Shown piece after piece: positions 24,799 through 34,092 of a stretch of 64,000 nucleotides of DNA. Numbering within the stretch: position 1 is the stretch's first letter; each line of letters opens with the position of its first letter. Below the pieces are notes generated by a model. It ran no database searches. It was not told the origin of the DNA and saw nothing but the letters and a program-made list of their open reading frames with translations. Location: contig NZ_AUBV01000004.1 of NCBI RefSeq assembly GCF_000429425.1, forward strand, positions 372,001 to 436,000. The letters are read 5' to 3'. The translations under genes were made by a program, and so were the position numbers. This DNA is from Algoriphagus mannitolivorans DSM 15301. Lineage in GTDB: Bacteria > Bacteroidota > Bacteroidia > Cytophagales > Cyclobacteriaceae.

Positions 24799-25596
24799 TT
24801 AAAATTCATGAGAGACAAGATACTTCACCATTTCTCCGACATTTTTGGCTCCAAGCTTCCGCAAAATATTTTTTCGATGGGTAGCAACCGTATTGAATGA
24901 AATATTCAGGATCTCGGCAATCTCTTTGGACTCTTTTCCATCCAAAATAAGATTGACGATCTCTTTCTCTTTGGGAGTAAGGTTCACGATTTTGTCATCT
25001 GGAGAGTTTTTGCTTACAAAAATCTTTGTTCCGTTGTCCTTGATATAGGAATAATTCCAATCGTAATTCTTCGTCTTCGGAGGGTTGGGAAGCTGGATAA
25101 TGATGTGAAGATCCATAATGAAGTTTCCTTCTTTGTCAATGACATAGGGTCTTACCTTGGAAGTCATCCAAATACTCTCACCGGTCGTTCGATGAACCCA
25201 ACGTGTGGTATAAGAAAATTCAAATGTGTGTCGCTCAGGGATACTTAAAGAATGAAAGGTGTCAAAGACAATTTTTTGGAAGCGAAATAATTCTGGTCTA
25301 TCATCTGGATGGATCATGGTAAAGGAAGTTTCCATTCCTTTATCTCTAAACATCGATTCTGGATAGCCTGAGATTTTTTCCACATTTCCCGTGAAAAAGG
25401 CAAGATTCAGATTTCGATAATCAAAACAGGCAATTACCAGCCCTTCCTGGATACCAATAGTTTTGCTAAGGATAAGCAGCTCATCCTTGAGTTTTTGTTC
25501 ATCGAAGTCCCCGGAAAATTTTTGTTCTTTCCATTCTTTAAAAAAACGGGTAAACTTTTCCTGCTTTTTTAAATCCTTCAATAATACCTTATCCAT
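24799..25596 (-). CDS. PAS-domain LuxR-type transcriptional regulator
   Basis: Single-component regulator of 265 aa. A PAS_3-like sensor domain spans about 55-165 (SGYPESMFRDKG, IHPDDRPELFRFQ, RWVHRTTGESIWMTSKVRP). A C-terminal GerE/LuxR DNA-binding domain follows: LTPKEKEIVNLILDGKESKE and NTVATHRKNILRKLGA. There is no receiver or kinase domain. The ligand of the PAS domain and the targets are unknown. It is transcribed alone, 57 bases downstream of mutS on the same strand. Confidence 0.85.
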   Translation of the reverse strand: MDKVLLKDLKKQEKFTRFFKEWKEQKFSGDFDEQKLKDELLILSKTIGIQEGLVIACFDYRNLNLAFFTGNVEKISGYPESMFRDKGMETSFTMIHPDDRPELFRFQKIVFDTFHSLSIPERHTFEFSYTTRWVHRTTGESIWMTSKVRPYVIDKEGNFIMDLHIIIQLPNPPKTKNYDWNYSYIKDNGTKIFVSKNSPDDKIVNLTPKEKEIVNLILDGKESKEIAEILNISFNTVATHRKNILRKLGAKNVGEMVKYLVSHEF

Positions 25597-25653
25597 AAAA
25601 ATTGGCCCTGTGTGTTAAGTTCAATTTTGAAGATATTAAGAATTAATATTTTT

Positions 25654-28257
25654 TCACTCTATCTTCTTCTTTATCTCATGTAATTTCAATAGAGCTTCAA
25701 TAGGCGAAATGGTATTGATGTCTATCTCATCAATCAAAGCTTTTGCTTCGGTAAATTTAGGGTCCATTTCAAAAAGACTCAACTGAAAGTTATTCTTGGG
25801 TACAGATTTAAAGGTTTCTTTTTTGTCTTTCAGGGCTTTGTCTTTTTCCAAATGGCTCATGATTTCTGCAGCTCTCAGCACCACTGGGTTAGGCATGCCG
25901 GCCATTTGGGCCACATGAATCCCGAAACTATGCTCACTTCCTCCCTCTTTCAGCTTCCTCATGAAGATTACTTTGTTTCCCACTTCCTTTACGGAAACAT
26001 TGAAATTTTTTATTCTTGGGAAATCTTCTGTCAATTGATTCAGCTCATGATAATGAGTCGCAAAAAGTGTCTTGGCTTTGAAATTTGGATGATTATGCAA
26101 AAATTCCACGATTGACCAAGCAATAGAGATTCCGTCATAAGTGGAAGTACCGCGGCCAATTTCGTCCATCAATACCAAACTTCGGTCGGATAGATTATTC
26201 AAAATGCTGGCAGTCTCGGTCATTTCCACCATAAATGTAGATTCCCCTTTGGAGAGGTTATCCGAAGCTCCCACTCGCGTGAAGACTTTGTCAATAATCC
26301 CAATCCTTGCAAAAGATGCAGGAACAAAGCTGCCCATTTGAGCCATTAAGACAATCAGGGCTGTCTGTCTCAACAAGGCAGATTTACCGGCCATGTTGGG
26401 GCCAGTGATAATCATAATCTGCTGACTGTCATGATCCAGGTAGATATCATTGGGGACATAATTTTCACCCACTGGCAGCTGCTTTTCAATGACTGGATGT
26501 CGACCGTCCTTTATTTCCAAAGTCTCAGTATCCGAAATTTTGGGTCTGCAATAGCCATTGGAAAGTGCAACTTTGGAGAAGGAAAGCAAGGCGTCCAAGG
26601 TGCCTAACACTCGGGCATTCTGCTGGATTTGTGTGACAAACTGAGCAGCTTCCTGCACCAGTTCCTGAAAATATTTCTGCTCTAGAGCGATCATTCGTTC
26701 CTCAGCATTCAGAATTTTTTCCTCGTACTCCTTGAGCTCTGGTGTGATATATCGTTCGGCATTGACCAAGGTCTGCTTTCGGATCCATTCCTGTGGAACC
26801 TTGTCTTTGTGGGCGTGGGTTACCTCCAGATAATATCCAAAAACCTTGTTGTAAGAGATTTTAAGAGAGGTAATGCCGGTATTTTGAATTTCCCGCTGCT
26901 GGATCTGGACCAGAAAATCCTTTCCCTTGTTGGCCAAACCCCGATATTCGTCCAATTCCGCGTCCACTCCATCCTTGATCACTCCTCCCTGATGGATCAG
27001 CATGGGAGCATCCTCCTGAAGTTCATTTTCGATCTTTTCGAGTAAAAACTCACAGGGATAAAGCTGATCTGAAAGTCGCTTGAGGGTAGGATTTTGCTGG
27101 TTTTTAAGCAAATCCTTGATAGGAAGCGTAGATTTTAGGGCACGCTTGATTTGGTTAATTTCTCTGGGATTGGCTCGACCTACAACTACTTTGGAAATCA
27201 ACCTTTCCAAATCTCCGATGTGCTTGAGCTGCCCGATTATTTCCTCAATCAACGTGGATTTTTGGTGAAAAAAGTCCACCACGTTGAGCCTTTCTTCGAT
27301 GGGCTGCTTTTCTTTCAAAGGCAATACCAGCCACTTTTTCATCATTCTGGAACCCATAGGAGTGACCGTCTGGTCCAAAATCTGAATCAAAGGAACGCCT
27401 CCTTCATGTTGTGGAAAAACCAACTCGAGATTTCGGATCGTGAACTTATCCAGCCAGACGTATTTTTCTTCAGCAATTCTCGAAATCGCAGCAATATGCT
27501 GTACCTCCCGGTGCTCTGTTTCCTCCAGATAATAGAGAATTGCTCCTGCGGCCACTATGCCGGATTCCAATTCTTCAATACCAAATCCCTTGAGATTATT
27601 TGTGCCAAAATGTGACTTCAGTTTTTCGTAGGTAAAGTCAAATTGGTAAACCCAATCCTCGCAGTGAAATGTAATAAATTCGGATTTAAGGAGCTCAGCA
27701 GCGGTTTTTTTGGCGGCTTTTGAAAAAATCACTTCAGATGGGGCAAAGCTCTGGAGGAGTTTTTCCACATAAGAAGCATTGCCCTCAGCACACATGAATT
27801 CTCCCGTGGAAACATCCAAAAAGGCAATTCCATGCTTCTCTTTCCCAAAATGGATGGAAGCCAAGTAATTGTTTTTCCGGGTATCCAACACTTGATCATT
27901 GTAGGAAAGGCCCGGAGTTACCAGTTCAGTTACACCTCTTTTGACAATCCCCTTGACTGATTTGGGATCTTCCAATTGATCACAAATGGCTACTCTGTTT
28001 CCTGCCCGTACCAGTTTGGGAAGGTAATTATCCAAAGAATGATGAGGGAAACCAGCCAATTCGATATGAGAGGCAGCACCATTGGCTCTTTTGGTCAGAA
28101 CAATGTCCAAAACCTTGCTCGCAATGACTGCATCTTCCCCAAAAGTCTCATAGAAGTCGCCTACACGAAACAACAACAGTGCTCCTGGATGCTTGGCCTT
28201 GATGGCATTGTATTGTTTCATCAAGGGAGTTTCCTGACCATCTTTGGATCTACTCAT
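25654..28257 (-). CDS. mutS: DNA mismatch repair protein MutS
   Basis: Mismatch-recognition ATPase (867 aa). The N-terminal mismatch-binding motif appears as FRVGDFYETFGEDA (Phe and Glu of the F-x-E wedge). The C-terminal ATPase has Walker A GPNMAGKSALLRQ, followed by STFMVEMTETASIL, DEIGRGTSTYDG and the ATHYHEL switch. It is full length and therefore MutS1, not the MutS2/SMR type. It is divergent from the TrmH-family gene, 81 bases apart. Confidence 0.97.
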   Translation of the reverse strand: MSRSKDGQETPLMKQYNAIKAKHPGALLLFRVGDFYETFGEDAVIASKVLDIVLTKRANGAASHIELAGFPHHSLDNYLPKLVRAGNRVAICDQLEDPKSVKGIVKRGVTELVTPGLSYNDQVLDTRKNNYLASIHFGKEKHGIAFLDVSTGEFMCAEGNASYVEKLLQSFAPSEVIFSKAAKKTAAELLKSEFITFHCEDWVYQFDFTYEKLKSHFGTNNLKGFGIEELESGIVAAGAILYYLEETEHREVQHIAAISRIAEEKYVWLDKFTIRNLELVFPQHEGGVPLIQILDQTVTPMGSRMMKKWLVLPLKEKQPIEERLNVVDFFHQKSTLIEEIIGQLKHIGDLERLISKVVVGRANPREINQIKRALKSTLPIKDLLKNQQNPTLKRLSDQLYPCEFLLEKIENELQEDAPMLIHQGGVIKDGVDAELDEYRGLANKGKDFLVQIQQREIQNTGITSLKISYNKVFGYYLEVTHAHKDKVPQEWIRKQTLVNAERYITPELKEYEEKILNAEERMIALEQKYFQELVQEAAQFVTQIQQNARVLGTLDALLSFSKVALSNGYCRPKISDTETLEIKDGRHPVIEKQLPVGENYVPNDIYLDHDSQQIMIITGPNMAGKSALLRQTALIVLMAQMGSFVPASFARIGIIDKVFTRVGASDNLSKGESTFMVEMTETASILNNLSDRSLVLMDEIGRGTSTYDGISIAWSIVEFLHNHPNFKAKTLFATHYHELNQLTEDFPRIKNFNVSVKEVGNKVIFMRKLKEGGSEHSFGIHVAQMAGMPNPVVLRAAEIMSHLEKDKALKDKKETFKSVPKNNFQLSLFEMDPKFTEAKALIDEIDINTISPIEALLKLHEIKKKIE

Positions 28258-28338
28258 GGGGATAAAAAGGGAATTATGGTACTTTTGAATTGGGAATTAG
28301 GCCTGAAAATAGCCGATTAGGGCACGAGATCAAAAAAG

Positions 28339-28872
28339 ATGAAGAAATTAAGCATGGAAGAATTGGACCGGCTATCGGTCGAAGAGTTCAAGGAAACAAA
28401 AAAGTCCCCTCTTGTCTTGGTTCTGGACAATGTTCGGAGCCTAAATAATGTTGGCTCTGCCTTTAGGACAGGTGACGCTTTCCGAATAGAGAAGATTTTT
28501 CTTTGCGGAATCACCGGAACTCCACCTCATCGGGATATTCAAAAAACTGCCTTGGGAGCCACTGAATCCGTAGAATGGGAATACTGCCTGAATACCATGG
28601 AGGCAGTCAATAAGCTTAAAACGGAGGGCTATAAAATCTGTGCCTTAGAACAAGTGGATAACTCCATTATGCTGGATAAATTTTCCCCGGAGTCCAATCA
28701 AAAATATGCCCTAATTTTCGGAAATGAGGTTTTTGGAGTAGAGGAGGAGGTTTTGAAAGCATGCGACAAGGTCTTGGAAATCCCACAGTTAGGAACCAAG
28801 CATTCTTTGAATATTTCTGTCTCTTTGGGAATTGCTGTTTGGGATTTGATGGTCAAAATGAAGCAGTTTTAA
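28339..28872 (+). CDS. SpoU/TrmH family RNA 2'-O-methyltransferase
   Basis: SPOUT-class RNA ribose methyltransferase (177 aa). The three motifs are seen: VLDNVRSLNNVGSAFRT (motif 1, catalytic Arg and Asn), LIFGNEVFGVEEE (motif 2) and IPQLGTKHSLNISVSLGIA (motif 3, trefoil knot). It is a minimal single-domain form without an L30e-like substrate-binding domain. The tRNA or rRNA target cannot be assigned. Confidence 0.92.
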   Translation: MKKLSMEELDRLSVEEFKETKKSPLVLVLDNVRSLNNVGSAFRTGDAFRIEKIFLCGITGTPPHRDIQKTALGATESVEWEYCLNTMEAVNKLKTEGYKICALEQVDNSIMLDKFSPESNQKYALIFGNEVFGVEEEVLKACDKVLEIPQLGTKHSLNISVSLGIAVWDLMVKMKQF

Positions 28873-28934
28873 CTCCTCAAACTTTCTCAAGAAATCAAGT
28901 TGATTTAGCTATAAACAAGCTCTCCAAAAACAAA

Positions 28935-28968
28935 AACCTGTTTGAAACGATTTCAGACAGGTTTTTTT
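28935..28968. terminator. Bidirectional terminator between trmH-like and thioesterase genes
   Basis: AACCTGTTTGAAA pairs with TTTCAGACAGGTT with one wobble, around a CGA loop. A T run follows on the plus side and an A run precedes it, so it can stop the two convergent genes. Confidence 0.88.
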
Positions 28969-28996
28969 AATTGGGTAAAATTAAATTGTAAAATCT

Positions 28997-29455
28997 TCAA
29001 AAGCCCAAGTCAGAGAGTTTAACATGGGTTTTGATCAGGTTGGAGCTCGCTTTTGCTACAATCTTTCCTTTCTCGTTTCGAATAATGGCTTCCCAATGAT
29101 TCACATTAGATCCAAATCGAACCAAATTTGCGGAGACTTCCAATTTTTCCCCGACTTGGGCAGAGGACAAGAAATCCACGTTCAAGTTGATGCTGGTCAT
29201 CAGATATTCTGATCCGGCCACAAAATTTCCCATCCCGATTACATCATCCATCATCAACGAAGCCATGCCTCCATGGAGAATCCTTCCCGGGTTACACATT
29301 TCCTTGCGCACAGTATATTGTACTTTGATAAAATTGGATTCCACTTCCAAAAGCACTCCTGCCAGGTGATTCCCTGCCATGGAGGGTGTATTATCCAAGA
29401 CTTTCCCTATTTGGGATTTAAAATATAGAAGCTGAGGACTGGGTTTTTTTTCCAT
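28997..29455 (-). CDS. PaaI-type hotdog-fold thioesterase
   Basis: Acyl-CoA thioesterase family protein (152 aa). The hotdog helix and active-site region read NPGRILHGGMASLMMDDVIG, with the HGG motif and a following Asp as catalytic candidate. A second conserved strand is SINLNVDFLSSAQVG. The substrate is unknown; phenylacetyl-CoA or medium-chain acyl-CoA are typical. It is first after the neighbouring SDR cluster on the same strand, with five bases between it and the membrane-protein gene. Confidence 0.87.
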   Translation of the reverse strand: MEKKPSPQLLYFKSQIGKVLDNTPSMAGNHLAGVLLEVESNFIKVQYTVRKEMCNPGRILHGGMASLMMDDVIGMGNFVAGSEYLMTSINLNVDFLSSAQVGEKLEVSANLVRFGSNVNHWEAIIRNEKGKIVAKASSNLIKTHVKLSDLGF

Positions 29456-29460
29456 AAAAG

Positions 29461-30045
29461 CTATTCAAGTTGATTGAGGAGACGAAGATAGTCTTCCACT
29501 AAAGTTTTCAAAATTTCCTTTTCTTTCTCATTCGCCCAAATCGGCGACCTTTCTCCATTTGCAAGGATCTCGAAGGAATAATCCTCCATAATTAAGGGCT
29601 TTAATTGCTGGAAAAGGCCATAATGATCAAGGTTATTCCCGTTGGAAAACGGAAAGAGGAGGGATTCCCCATCTTTGGTGGCTACAATTTCAATCGGAAA
29701 ATCAGCATTTCTCAATTCCCAAAGGATATATGCCTCCTCTTTGACTGGATTGAGGATAATCGCCGGATCCAAACTTGGATTTAATGCTGACTGTAAACGT
29801 TGAGAGTGTCGGAAAAGAGTCATTCCTGCATCCCGACGGATTTCCCTGTCGTAATAAATCGCCCTTAAATTCAGAAAAAACAGCCTATCTGAATCAGAAA
29901 CCAAGAAAGTCCTGTCTTTTTGAGTGTTGTTTGCCCGATAGGAATTGAAAAAGGAAAATATCAGAACTAGCCCAAAAGAGGAGAAAAGGAAGATCTTGAG
30001 AATCCTCACCAATTCGGGAGTCAGAACTTTATCTTGAGAGGCCAT
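29461..30045 (-). CDS. Single-pass membrane protein of unknown function
   Basis: Predicted 194-aa protein from the Met at 30045 (MASQDKV). The frame is open further up to 30153, but that lead overlaps the SDR gene and looks non-coding. One transmembrane helix (about 15-35, ILKIFLFSSFGLVLIFSFF) is followed by a soluble domain likely outside the cytoplasm. I do not recognise the domain; it recalls short conserved proteins of Cytophagales. It sits between the SDR and the thioesterase genes on the same strand and is probably cotranscribed. Confidence 0.65.
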   Translation of the reverse strand: MASQDKVLTPELVRILKIFLFSSFGLVLIFSFFNSYRANNTQKDRTFLVSDSDRLFFLNLRAIYYDREIRRDAGMTLFRHSQRLQSALNPSLDPAIILNPVKEEAYILWELRNADFPIEIVATKDGESLLFPFSNGNNLDHYGLFQQLKPLIMEDYSFEILANGERSPIWANEKEKEILKTLVEDYLRLLNQLE

Positions 30046-30083
30046 ACTTTCTATACCTCTTTGAAAGGTTTTTGTTAGAAAAA

Positions 30084-30842
30084 TTACCTTACATAAGAGC
30101 CCGCATTGATATCGATGGAGGTACCTGTAGCATGATCGGCAAGACCAGAACAAAGCAAAGTCACCATTGGAGCAATATCCTCTGGAAGAGTTAATTCCTT
30201 CAAGGCAATATCTTTTAGGGCAAAATCCTCTCCATACTCTGACAGAATTTCTTCAGCCATATCTGTCCGCGTAAATCCCGGAGCTATCAAAAATGCCTTG
30301 ATTCCTTCCTTTCCATAATGTCTGGCAATGGAGCGGGTTAAACTGACCAATGCACCTTTGGAGGCTGCATAAGCCAAATAATCCGGGGTATCGCCTCGGA
30401 AAGCAGCCCTGGAAGAAATCATGATAATTCTTCCATTTTCCTGAGGCCTTGCTTGATCGACAAACTCCTTGCTCAGAATTCCCACTGCGGTGGCATTAAT
30501 GGTCATGGTTTTTTCCCAGATTTTCAGCCAATCTCCTGTTGGAAGCTGATCTGAGGCTGAAATGGCAATTCCGGCATTGTTTACCAAAGCAGTCAGTGGA
30601 CCGTATTTTTCCACCAATCTGGGAATAAAGCCCACCACCTCGGCGGTTTGCGAAAGATCACAGGCTTCCAAATGGGCTGGATTTTTCAATTGGCTAAACA
30701 AACTTTCAGCCTCAGTTTTATTGGAATTGTAATGAATAATCACTTCTGCACCCGATTCAGACAATTGTCTCGCTATTGCTCTTCCGATTCCTCTCGAGGC
30801 ACCTGTGACCAGAATTCTTTGGTTTTTGAGTGAAATATTCAT
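30084..30842 (-). CDS. Short-chain dehydrogenase/reductase, FabG-like
   Basis: Classical SDR of 252 aa. The cofactor motif is TGASRGIGRAIA, followed by NNAG, the catalytic Ser in MISSRA, and YAASK (Tyr and Lys). The C-terminal FTRTDMAEE region matches 3-oxoacyl-ACP reductase-like members. Cofactor is probably NADPH because of the SRGIGR arginine. It is 12 bases downstream of the DinB-family gene on the same strand. It may act in fatty-acid or small-molecule reduction; the exact substrate is unknown. Confidence 0.88.
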   Translation of the reverse strand: MNISLKNQRILVTGASRGIGRAIARQLSESGAEVIIHYNSNKTEAESLFSQLKNPAHLEACDLSQTAEVVGFIPRLVEKYGPLTALVNNAGIAISASDQLPTGDWLKIWEKTMTINATAVGILSKEFVDQARPQENGRIIMISSRAAFRGDTPDYLAYAASKGALVSLTRSIARHYGKEGIKAFLIAPGFTRTDMAEEILSEYGEDFALKDIALKELTLPEDIAPMVTLLCSGLADHATGTSIDINAGSYVR

Positions 30843-30854
30843 GTTTGTGGGTTT

Positions 30855-31394
30855 TTATTGATCATAATTACGCAGAGCCAGATGCTGAATATGTGCCAGA
30901 TGGTGCTGAGAATGCCAGGCATACATCAGCGTTACTTCTCCCAGACTTTGGCTGCGCTTGCTTTCTGGGTGGTAGTAGGTCTTTAAGAAGTCACCTTCAC
31001 TCATGGAATCCATCAATATTCCCAATTTCAGGTGAATCGCTACGATCAATGCCAATGCTGGCTCAACTGGGAGGGAATAGTCCGCCAATTTAGCCCATTC
31101 AGCTTCTTCATAAGGTTTGATTGTCGGGTTAGACTCAGTTAAAGCCAATTTAAACCGAACAAAGGCATTCATATGGCTGTCGGCACAATGATGAACTAAT
31201 TGTCTGACAGTCCATCCCCCAGGACGGTATGGTGTATCCAATTGCTCAGCAGTCATAGGGCTGACTGCGGTAAAAAGGTTTTTGGGAAAAGATTTAATCG
31301 TTTCTACAGCTTCTTGAATTGCCTCAGCCTTAATTTCATTAGGTACTTGAAATTTCCCGATGGGATATTTCAAAAATTCGATGTCAATGTTCAT
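30855..31394 (-). CDS. DinB/YfiT-family putative metal-dependent hydrolase (BstA-like)
   Basis: Four-helix DinB-superfamily protein of the YfiT/BstA branch (179 aa). The signature RPGGWTVRQLVHHCADSH carries one histidine ligand, and the C-terminal YAWHSQHHLAHI carries the other two. Members bind one divalent metal and some transfer thiols such as bacillithiol, which some Bacteroidota make. The specific reaction here is inference. It lies nine bases downstream of comF on the same strand. Confidence 0.85.
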   Translation of the reverse strand: MNIDIEFLKYPIGKFQVPNEIKAEAIQEAVETIKSFPKNLFTAVSPMTAEQLDTPYRPGGWTVRQLVHHCADSHMNAFVRFKLALTESNPTIKPYEEAEWAKLADYSLPVEPALALIVAIHLKLGILMDSMSEGDFLKTYYHPESKRSQSLGEVTLMYAWHSQHHLAHIQHLALRNYDQ

Positions 31395-31403
31395 GGGATT
31401 AAT

Positions 31404-32099
31404 TTATTGACCACCCGCAGCGATGGTAGCCAAATCTACGTTTTTTGCCCCATTGGCCCAAAGCACATTTGCGCAAGCACAAAGTGTCGCGCCTGTGGTG
31501 ATCACATCATCCACGAGAAGAATTCTCAGGCCTGAAACCGGAAAATTCTCAGCCAAAGCAAAAACTTCTTCCACATTTTCCAATCTCTCAATTCTGGATT
31601 TATTAGTCTGAGTATCAGTAAATTTGACTCGTACCAAACGCCTTTTTACATTGATTTTCAATGACTTAGAAAGCCCGAGTGCAAAAACCTCACTTTGGTT
31701 ATATCCTCTTCTTTTTTCTTTCAAAGGATGCAAAGGAACCGGAACAATTTCATCCCAAGCTCCTTCGAAACCAGCTTGTATTAATTCCAATCCAAATAGC
31801 CTTCCCAATTCTTCTCCTATTTCGGGCTTATTTCTGTATTTGAGGAGATGGAGTAAATGCTGGCTTTGCCCTTTTTTTGAAAATCTGAGAAAGGCCATGA
31901 CCTGGTTGACCTGTGTCAAGCCCTGAAGCTTGGAAGTCAATTCATTATCAAACGGCCTGAGATGAAAACTTGCTCTTGGCAACAAACCTTGGCAGGTAGT
32001 ACAAAAGCAGGGCTCAAAATCCAGGAGACTAGTCCCACATTGGGGACAATTTCTGGGAAATATGAGATCCAAAAAATCTTTCCAAAAAAGTAAACGCAT
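31404..32099 (-). CDS. ComF family phosphoribosyltransferase-like protein
   Basis: ComF-like protein (231 aa from the Met at 32099, MRLLFWKDF; the frame opens at 32135). An N-terminal zinc-ribbon contains CPQCG and CTTCQ. The C-terminal phosphoribosyltransferase fold has the PRPP loop ILLVDDVITTGATL. In competent bacteria ComF helps the uptake of single-stranded DNA; its role in non-competent Bacteroidota is uncertain. It is divergent from the AhpD-like gene. Confidence 0.87.
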   Translation of the reverse strand: MRLLFWKDFLDLIFPRNCPQCGTSLLDFEPCFCTTCQGLLPRASFHLRPFDNELTSKLQGLTQVNQVMAFLRFSKKGQSQHLLHLLKYRNKPEIGEELGRLFGLELIQAGFEGAWDEIVPVPLHPLKEKRRGYNQSEVFALGLSKSLKINVKRRLVRVKFTDTQTNKSRIERLENVEEVFALAENFPVSGLRILLVDDVITTGATLCACANVLWANGAKNVDLATIAAGGQ

Positions 32100-32142
32100 C
32101 GCTAAAAAGTGGTGTTGTAACAGCTTGGGGCACAATATGACG

Positions 32143-32150
32143 TATATTTG
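32143..32150 (+). promoter_or_regulatory. Candidate -7 box of the AhpD-like gene
   Basis: TATATTTG matches TAnnTTTG exactly and is 30 bases before the chosen ATG at 32180. A TTG at 32125 is only 15 bases away, shorter than the usual spacer. Confidence 0.4.
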
Positions 32151-32179
32151 CCCCCTTGACCCTAATTATCCTGAAGGTA

Positions 32180-32524
32180 ATGAATCTAATAGACGAATTC
32201 AACGAGTACAGAGCTAAAATGAACGAGAGGATTTTAGCAGAAGACAACAAAGTCATCAAGCGGTTTTTCAACCTGGATACCAATACCTACGCGGAAGGTG
32301 CTTTGGATGTAAAAACCAAAGAAATGATCGGATTGGCTTGTTCAATGGTTTTGAGATGCGATGACTGCATCAAATATCATTTGGGCAAATCCTTCGAGGC
32401 AGGTGTCGAAAGGAAAGAAGTATTTGAAGTATTTTCCATTTCCATGATTATCGGTGGCTCTATTGTCATCCCTCACCTGAGAAGAGCCGTAGGATATTGG
32501 GAGGAATTAGAAAATCAGGCATAA
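32180..32524 (+). CDS. Carboxymuconolactone decarboxylase / AhpD-like protein
   Basis: AhpD-fold protein (114 aa) with the redox pair C60-D-D-C63 and a downstream His67 (CIKYHLGK), the arrangement of peroxidase-associated alkylhydroperoxidase reductases. A TTG upstream at 32156 extends the frame, but the ATG at 32180 follows a promoter-like box at the right distance and was chosen. The following gene starts two bases after the stop. A role in peroxide or thiol metabolism is likely; the partner is unknown. Confidence 0.86.
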   Translation: MNLIDEFNEYRAKMNERILAEDNKVIKRFFNLDTNTYAEGALDVKTKEMIGLACSMVLRCDDCIKYHLGKSFEAGVERKEVFEVFSISMIIGGSIVIPHLRRAVGYWEELENQA

Positions 32525-32525
32525 G

Positions 32526-32885
32526 ATGTTTAAGCGAGATTTAGAACTGGAAAAACGCTGGGCAAAACTTCTGGAGGGGCTAAAAGATACCATTGGAAAA
32601 AAACCAAACGATCTTAACGGGGTTCTTTTTCTAATCGGAGTCCAAGAACTTGGCAAAGGAACCAAGACCTTTTCCAAAGAACAAAAGCAGGATTTGATGC
32701 ACATTGCCGTTTGTAAAGTTCTGAGTTATGCCGGATTTTATGAATTGGATTATGTGGATCAGGAAGGATGGCCACACTGGAAGTTGATCAAAGAACTACC
32801 TCATTTTGATCTTTTAGACCAAGAAAAGCTATTAAAGCTGCAGGTCTTAGAGTACTTTGAGAAAGAATACCAAATAGAAATTTAA
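32526..32885 (+). CDS. Conserved hypothetical protein
   Basis: Soluble 119-aa acidic protein without signal peptide or cysteine motif. It contains helical segments (LEKRWAKLLEGLKDTIGK, KQDLMHIAVCKVLSYAGF) and a tryptophan-rich turn (EGWPHWKLIKELP). I do not recognise a family. It is tightly packed between the AhpD-like gene (one base between) and exonuclease III (no gap), so it is very likely real and cotranscribed with both. Function not assigned. Confidence 0.75.
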   Translation: MFKRDLELEKRWAKLLEGLKDTIGKKPNDLNGVLFLIGVQELGKGTKTFSKEQKQDLMHIAVCKVLSYAGFYELDYVDQEGWPHWKLIKELPHFDLLDQEKLLKLQVLEYFEKEYQIEI

Positions 32886-33647
32886 ATGAAGCTTATCTCC
32901 TATAATGTAAACGGGATCCGCTCAGCCATAAACAAAGGATTTGTGGACTGGCTGAAGAAAGAAAACCCGGATGTTATTGGTTTACAGGAAATTAAAGCCC
33001 AGGAAAAGGATGTTAATCCGGCAATATTTGAAGATTTAGGCTATGAATTATACTGGTTTCCGGCCGTCAAGAAAGGATATTCCGGCGTAGCCATATTTTC
33101 TAAGGTAAAAGCCCAATCTGTCAAATATGGAATGGGACTTTCCAAGTATGACGATGAGGGAAGGCTGATCCAAGTGGATTTTGATGATTTCTCATTCCTA
33201 TCGTCGTATTTTCCATCAGGAACCACTGGTGATGTCCGACAGGATTTCAAGTATGAATTTCTGGATGATATCTATGGATACATGCAGGATTTGAGAAGAG
33301 AGAGGCCAAAATTGATTTTAAGTGGAGATTACAATATCTGTCACAAGCCAATAGATATTCATAATCCTATCTCTAACAAAAACTCTTCAGGATTTCTTCC
33401 TGAAGAAAGAGCTTGGATGGATAAATTCACAGGTTCCGGATTTATAGATACGTTCCGGCATTTCAATCAAGATCCTCACCAATACACTTGGTGGAGTTTT
33501 AGAGCAAATTCAAGATCAAAAAACTTGGGCTGGAGAATTGATTATCACATGGCTACCCAAGAAATGCAGAACAAACTGAAAAGTGCTGTAATTTTGCCGG
33601 ATATCATTCATTCGGATCACTGTCCCATTGGATTAGAAATTGAATAA
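32886..33647 (+). CDS. xth: Exodeoxyribonuclease III (AP endonuclease)
   Basis: Apurinic-site endonuclease and 3'-5' exonuclease of base excision repair (253 aa). Core motifs: YNVNGIRSA, GLQEIKAQ (metal Glu), LSGDYNICHKPIDIHNP (catalytic Asp and Asn), WWSFRANSRSKNLGWRIDYH and SDHCPIG (catalytic His). It belongs to the ExoA-like branch. It starts at the base after the previous stop codon. Confidence 0.95.
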   Translation: MKLISYNVNGIRSAINKGFVDWLKKENPDVIGLQEIKAQEKDVNPAIFEDLGYELYWFPAVKKGYSGVAIFSKVKAQSVKYGMGLSKYDDEGRLIQVDFDDFSFLSSYFPSGTTGDVRQDFKYEFLDDIYGYMQDLRRERPKLILSGDYNICHKPIDIHNPISNKNSSGFLPEERAWMDKFTGSGFIDTFRHFNQDPHQYTWWSFRANSRSKNLGWRIDYHMATQEMQNKLKSAVILPDIIHSDHCPIGLEIE

Positions 33648-33687
33648 GAATAAGTAAACAAGATCACTTTCAAAGAACATTTCCATA

Positions 33688-34089
33688 ATGAAGTCTATAA
33701 AAATTTCAATTCCATCTCTGATTGAGAACATAAAAATCATTGAGAGTTTCATTGATAATGCAAAGGAGAACTTTGAGATTAATGACGACATCTATGGAAA
33801 CATCATGATTTCTGTGACAGAATGCATCAGTAATGCAATCATTCATGGAAACAGAAATGATAAAGCCAAGCTAGTTCACTTGGAATTAACTATGGAAGAT
33901 GATCAATTGAAATTCACCATTGAAGACGAAGGAGAGGGATTTGATTTAGCAGAACTTCCAGACCCCACCTCGCCGGAAAATATCGAAAAGCCAGGAGGAA
34001 GAGGAATTTTCCTTATCAGACATTTGAGCGATGAGGTAAAGTTTGAAGATGGGGGAAAAAAGACAGTTCTCTCATTTTATATGGATTAA
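33688..34089 (+). CDS. RsbW-like serine kinase / GHKL ATP-binding protein
   Basis: Stand-alone HATPase_c_2 domain (133 aa), as in anti-sigma factor kinases. N box: SVTECISNAIIHGN; G1 box: FTIEDEGEGFD; G2 box: PGGRGIFLIRHLSD. No sensor or sigma-factor gene is adjacent. The family acts by partner switching with an STAS protein, but no partner is in the window. It precedes ybeY by three bases, so the two are probably cotranscribed. Confidence 0.86.
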   Translation: MKSIKISIPSLIENIKIIESFIDNAKENFEINDDIYGNIMISVTECISNAIIHGNRNDKAKLVHLELTMEDDQLKFTIEDEGEGFDLAELPDPTSPENIEKPGGRGIFLIRHLSDEVKFEDGGKKTVLSFYMD

Positions 34090-34092
34090 ATC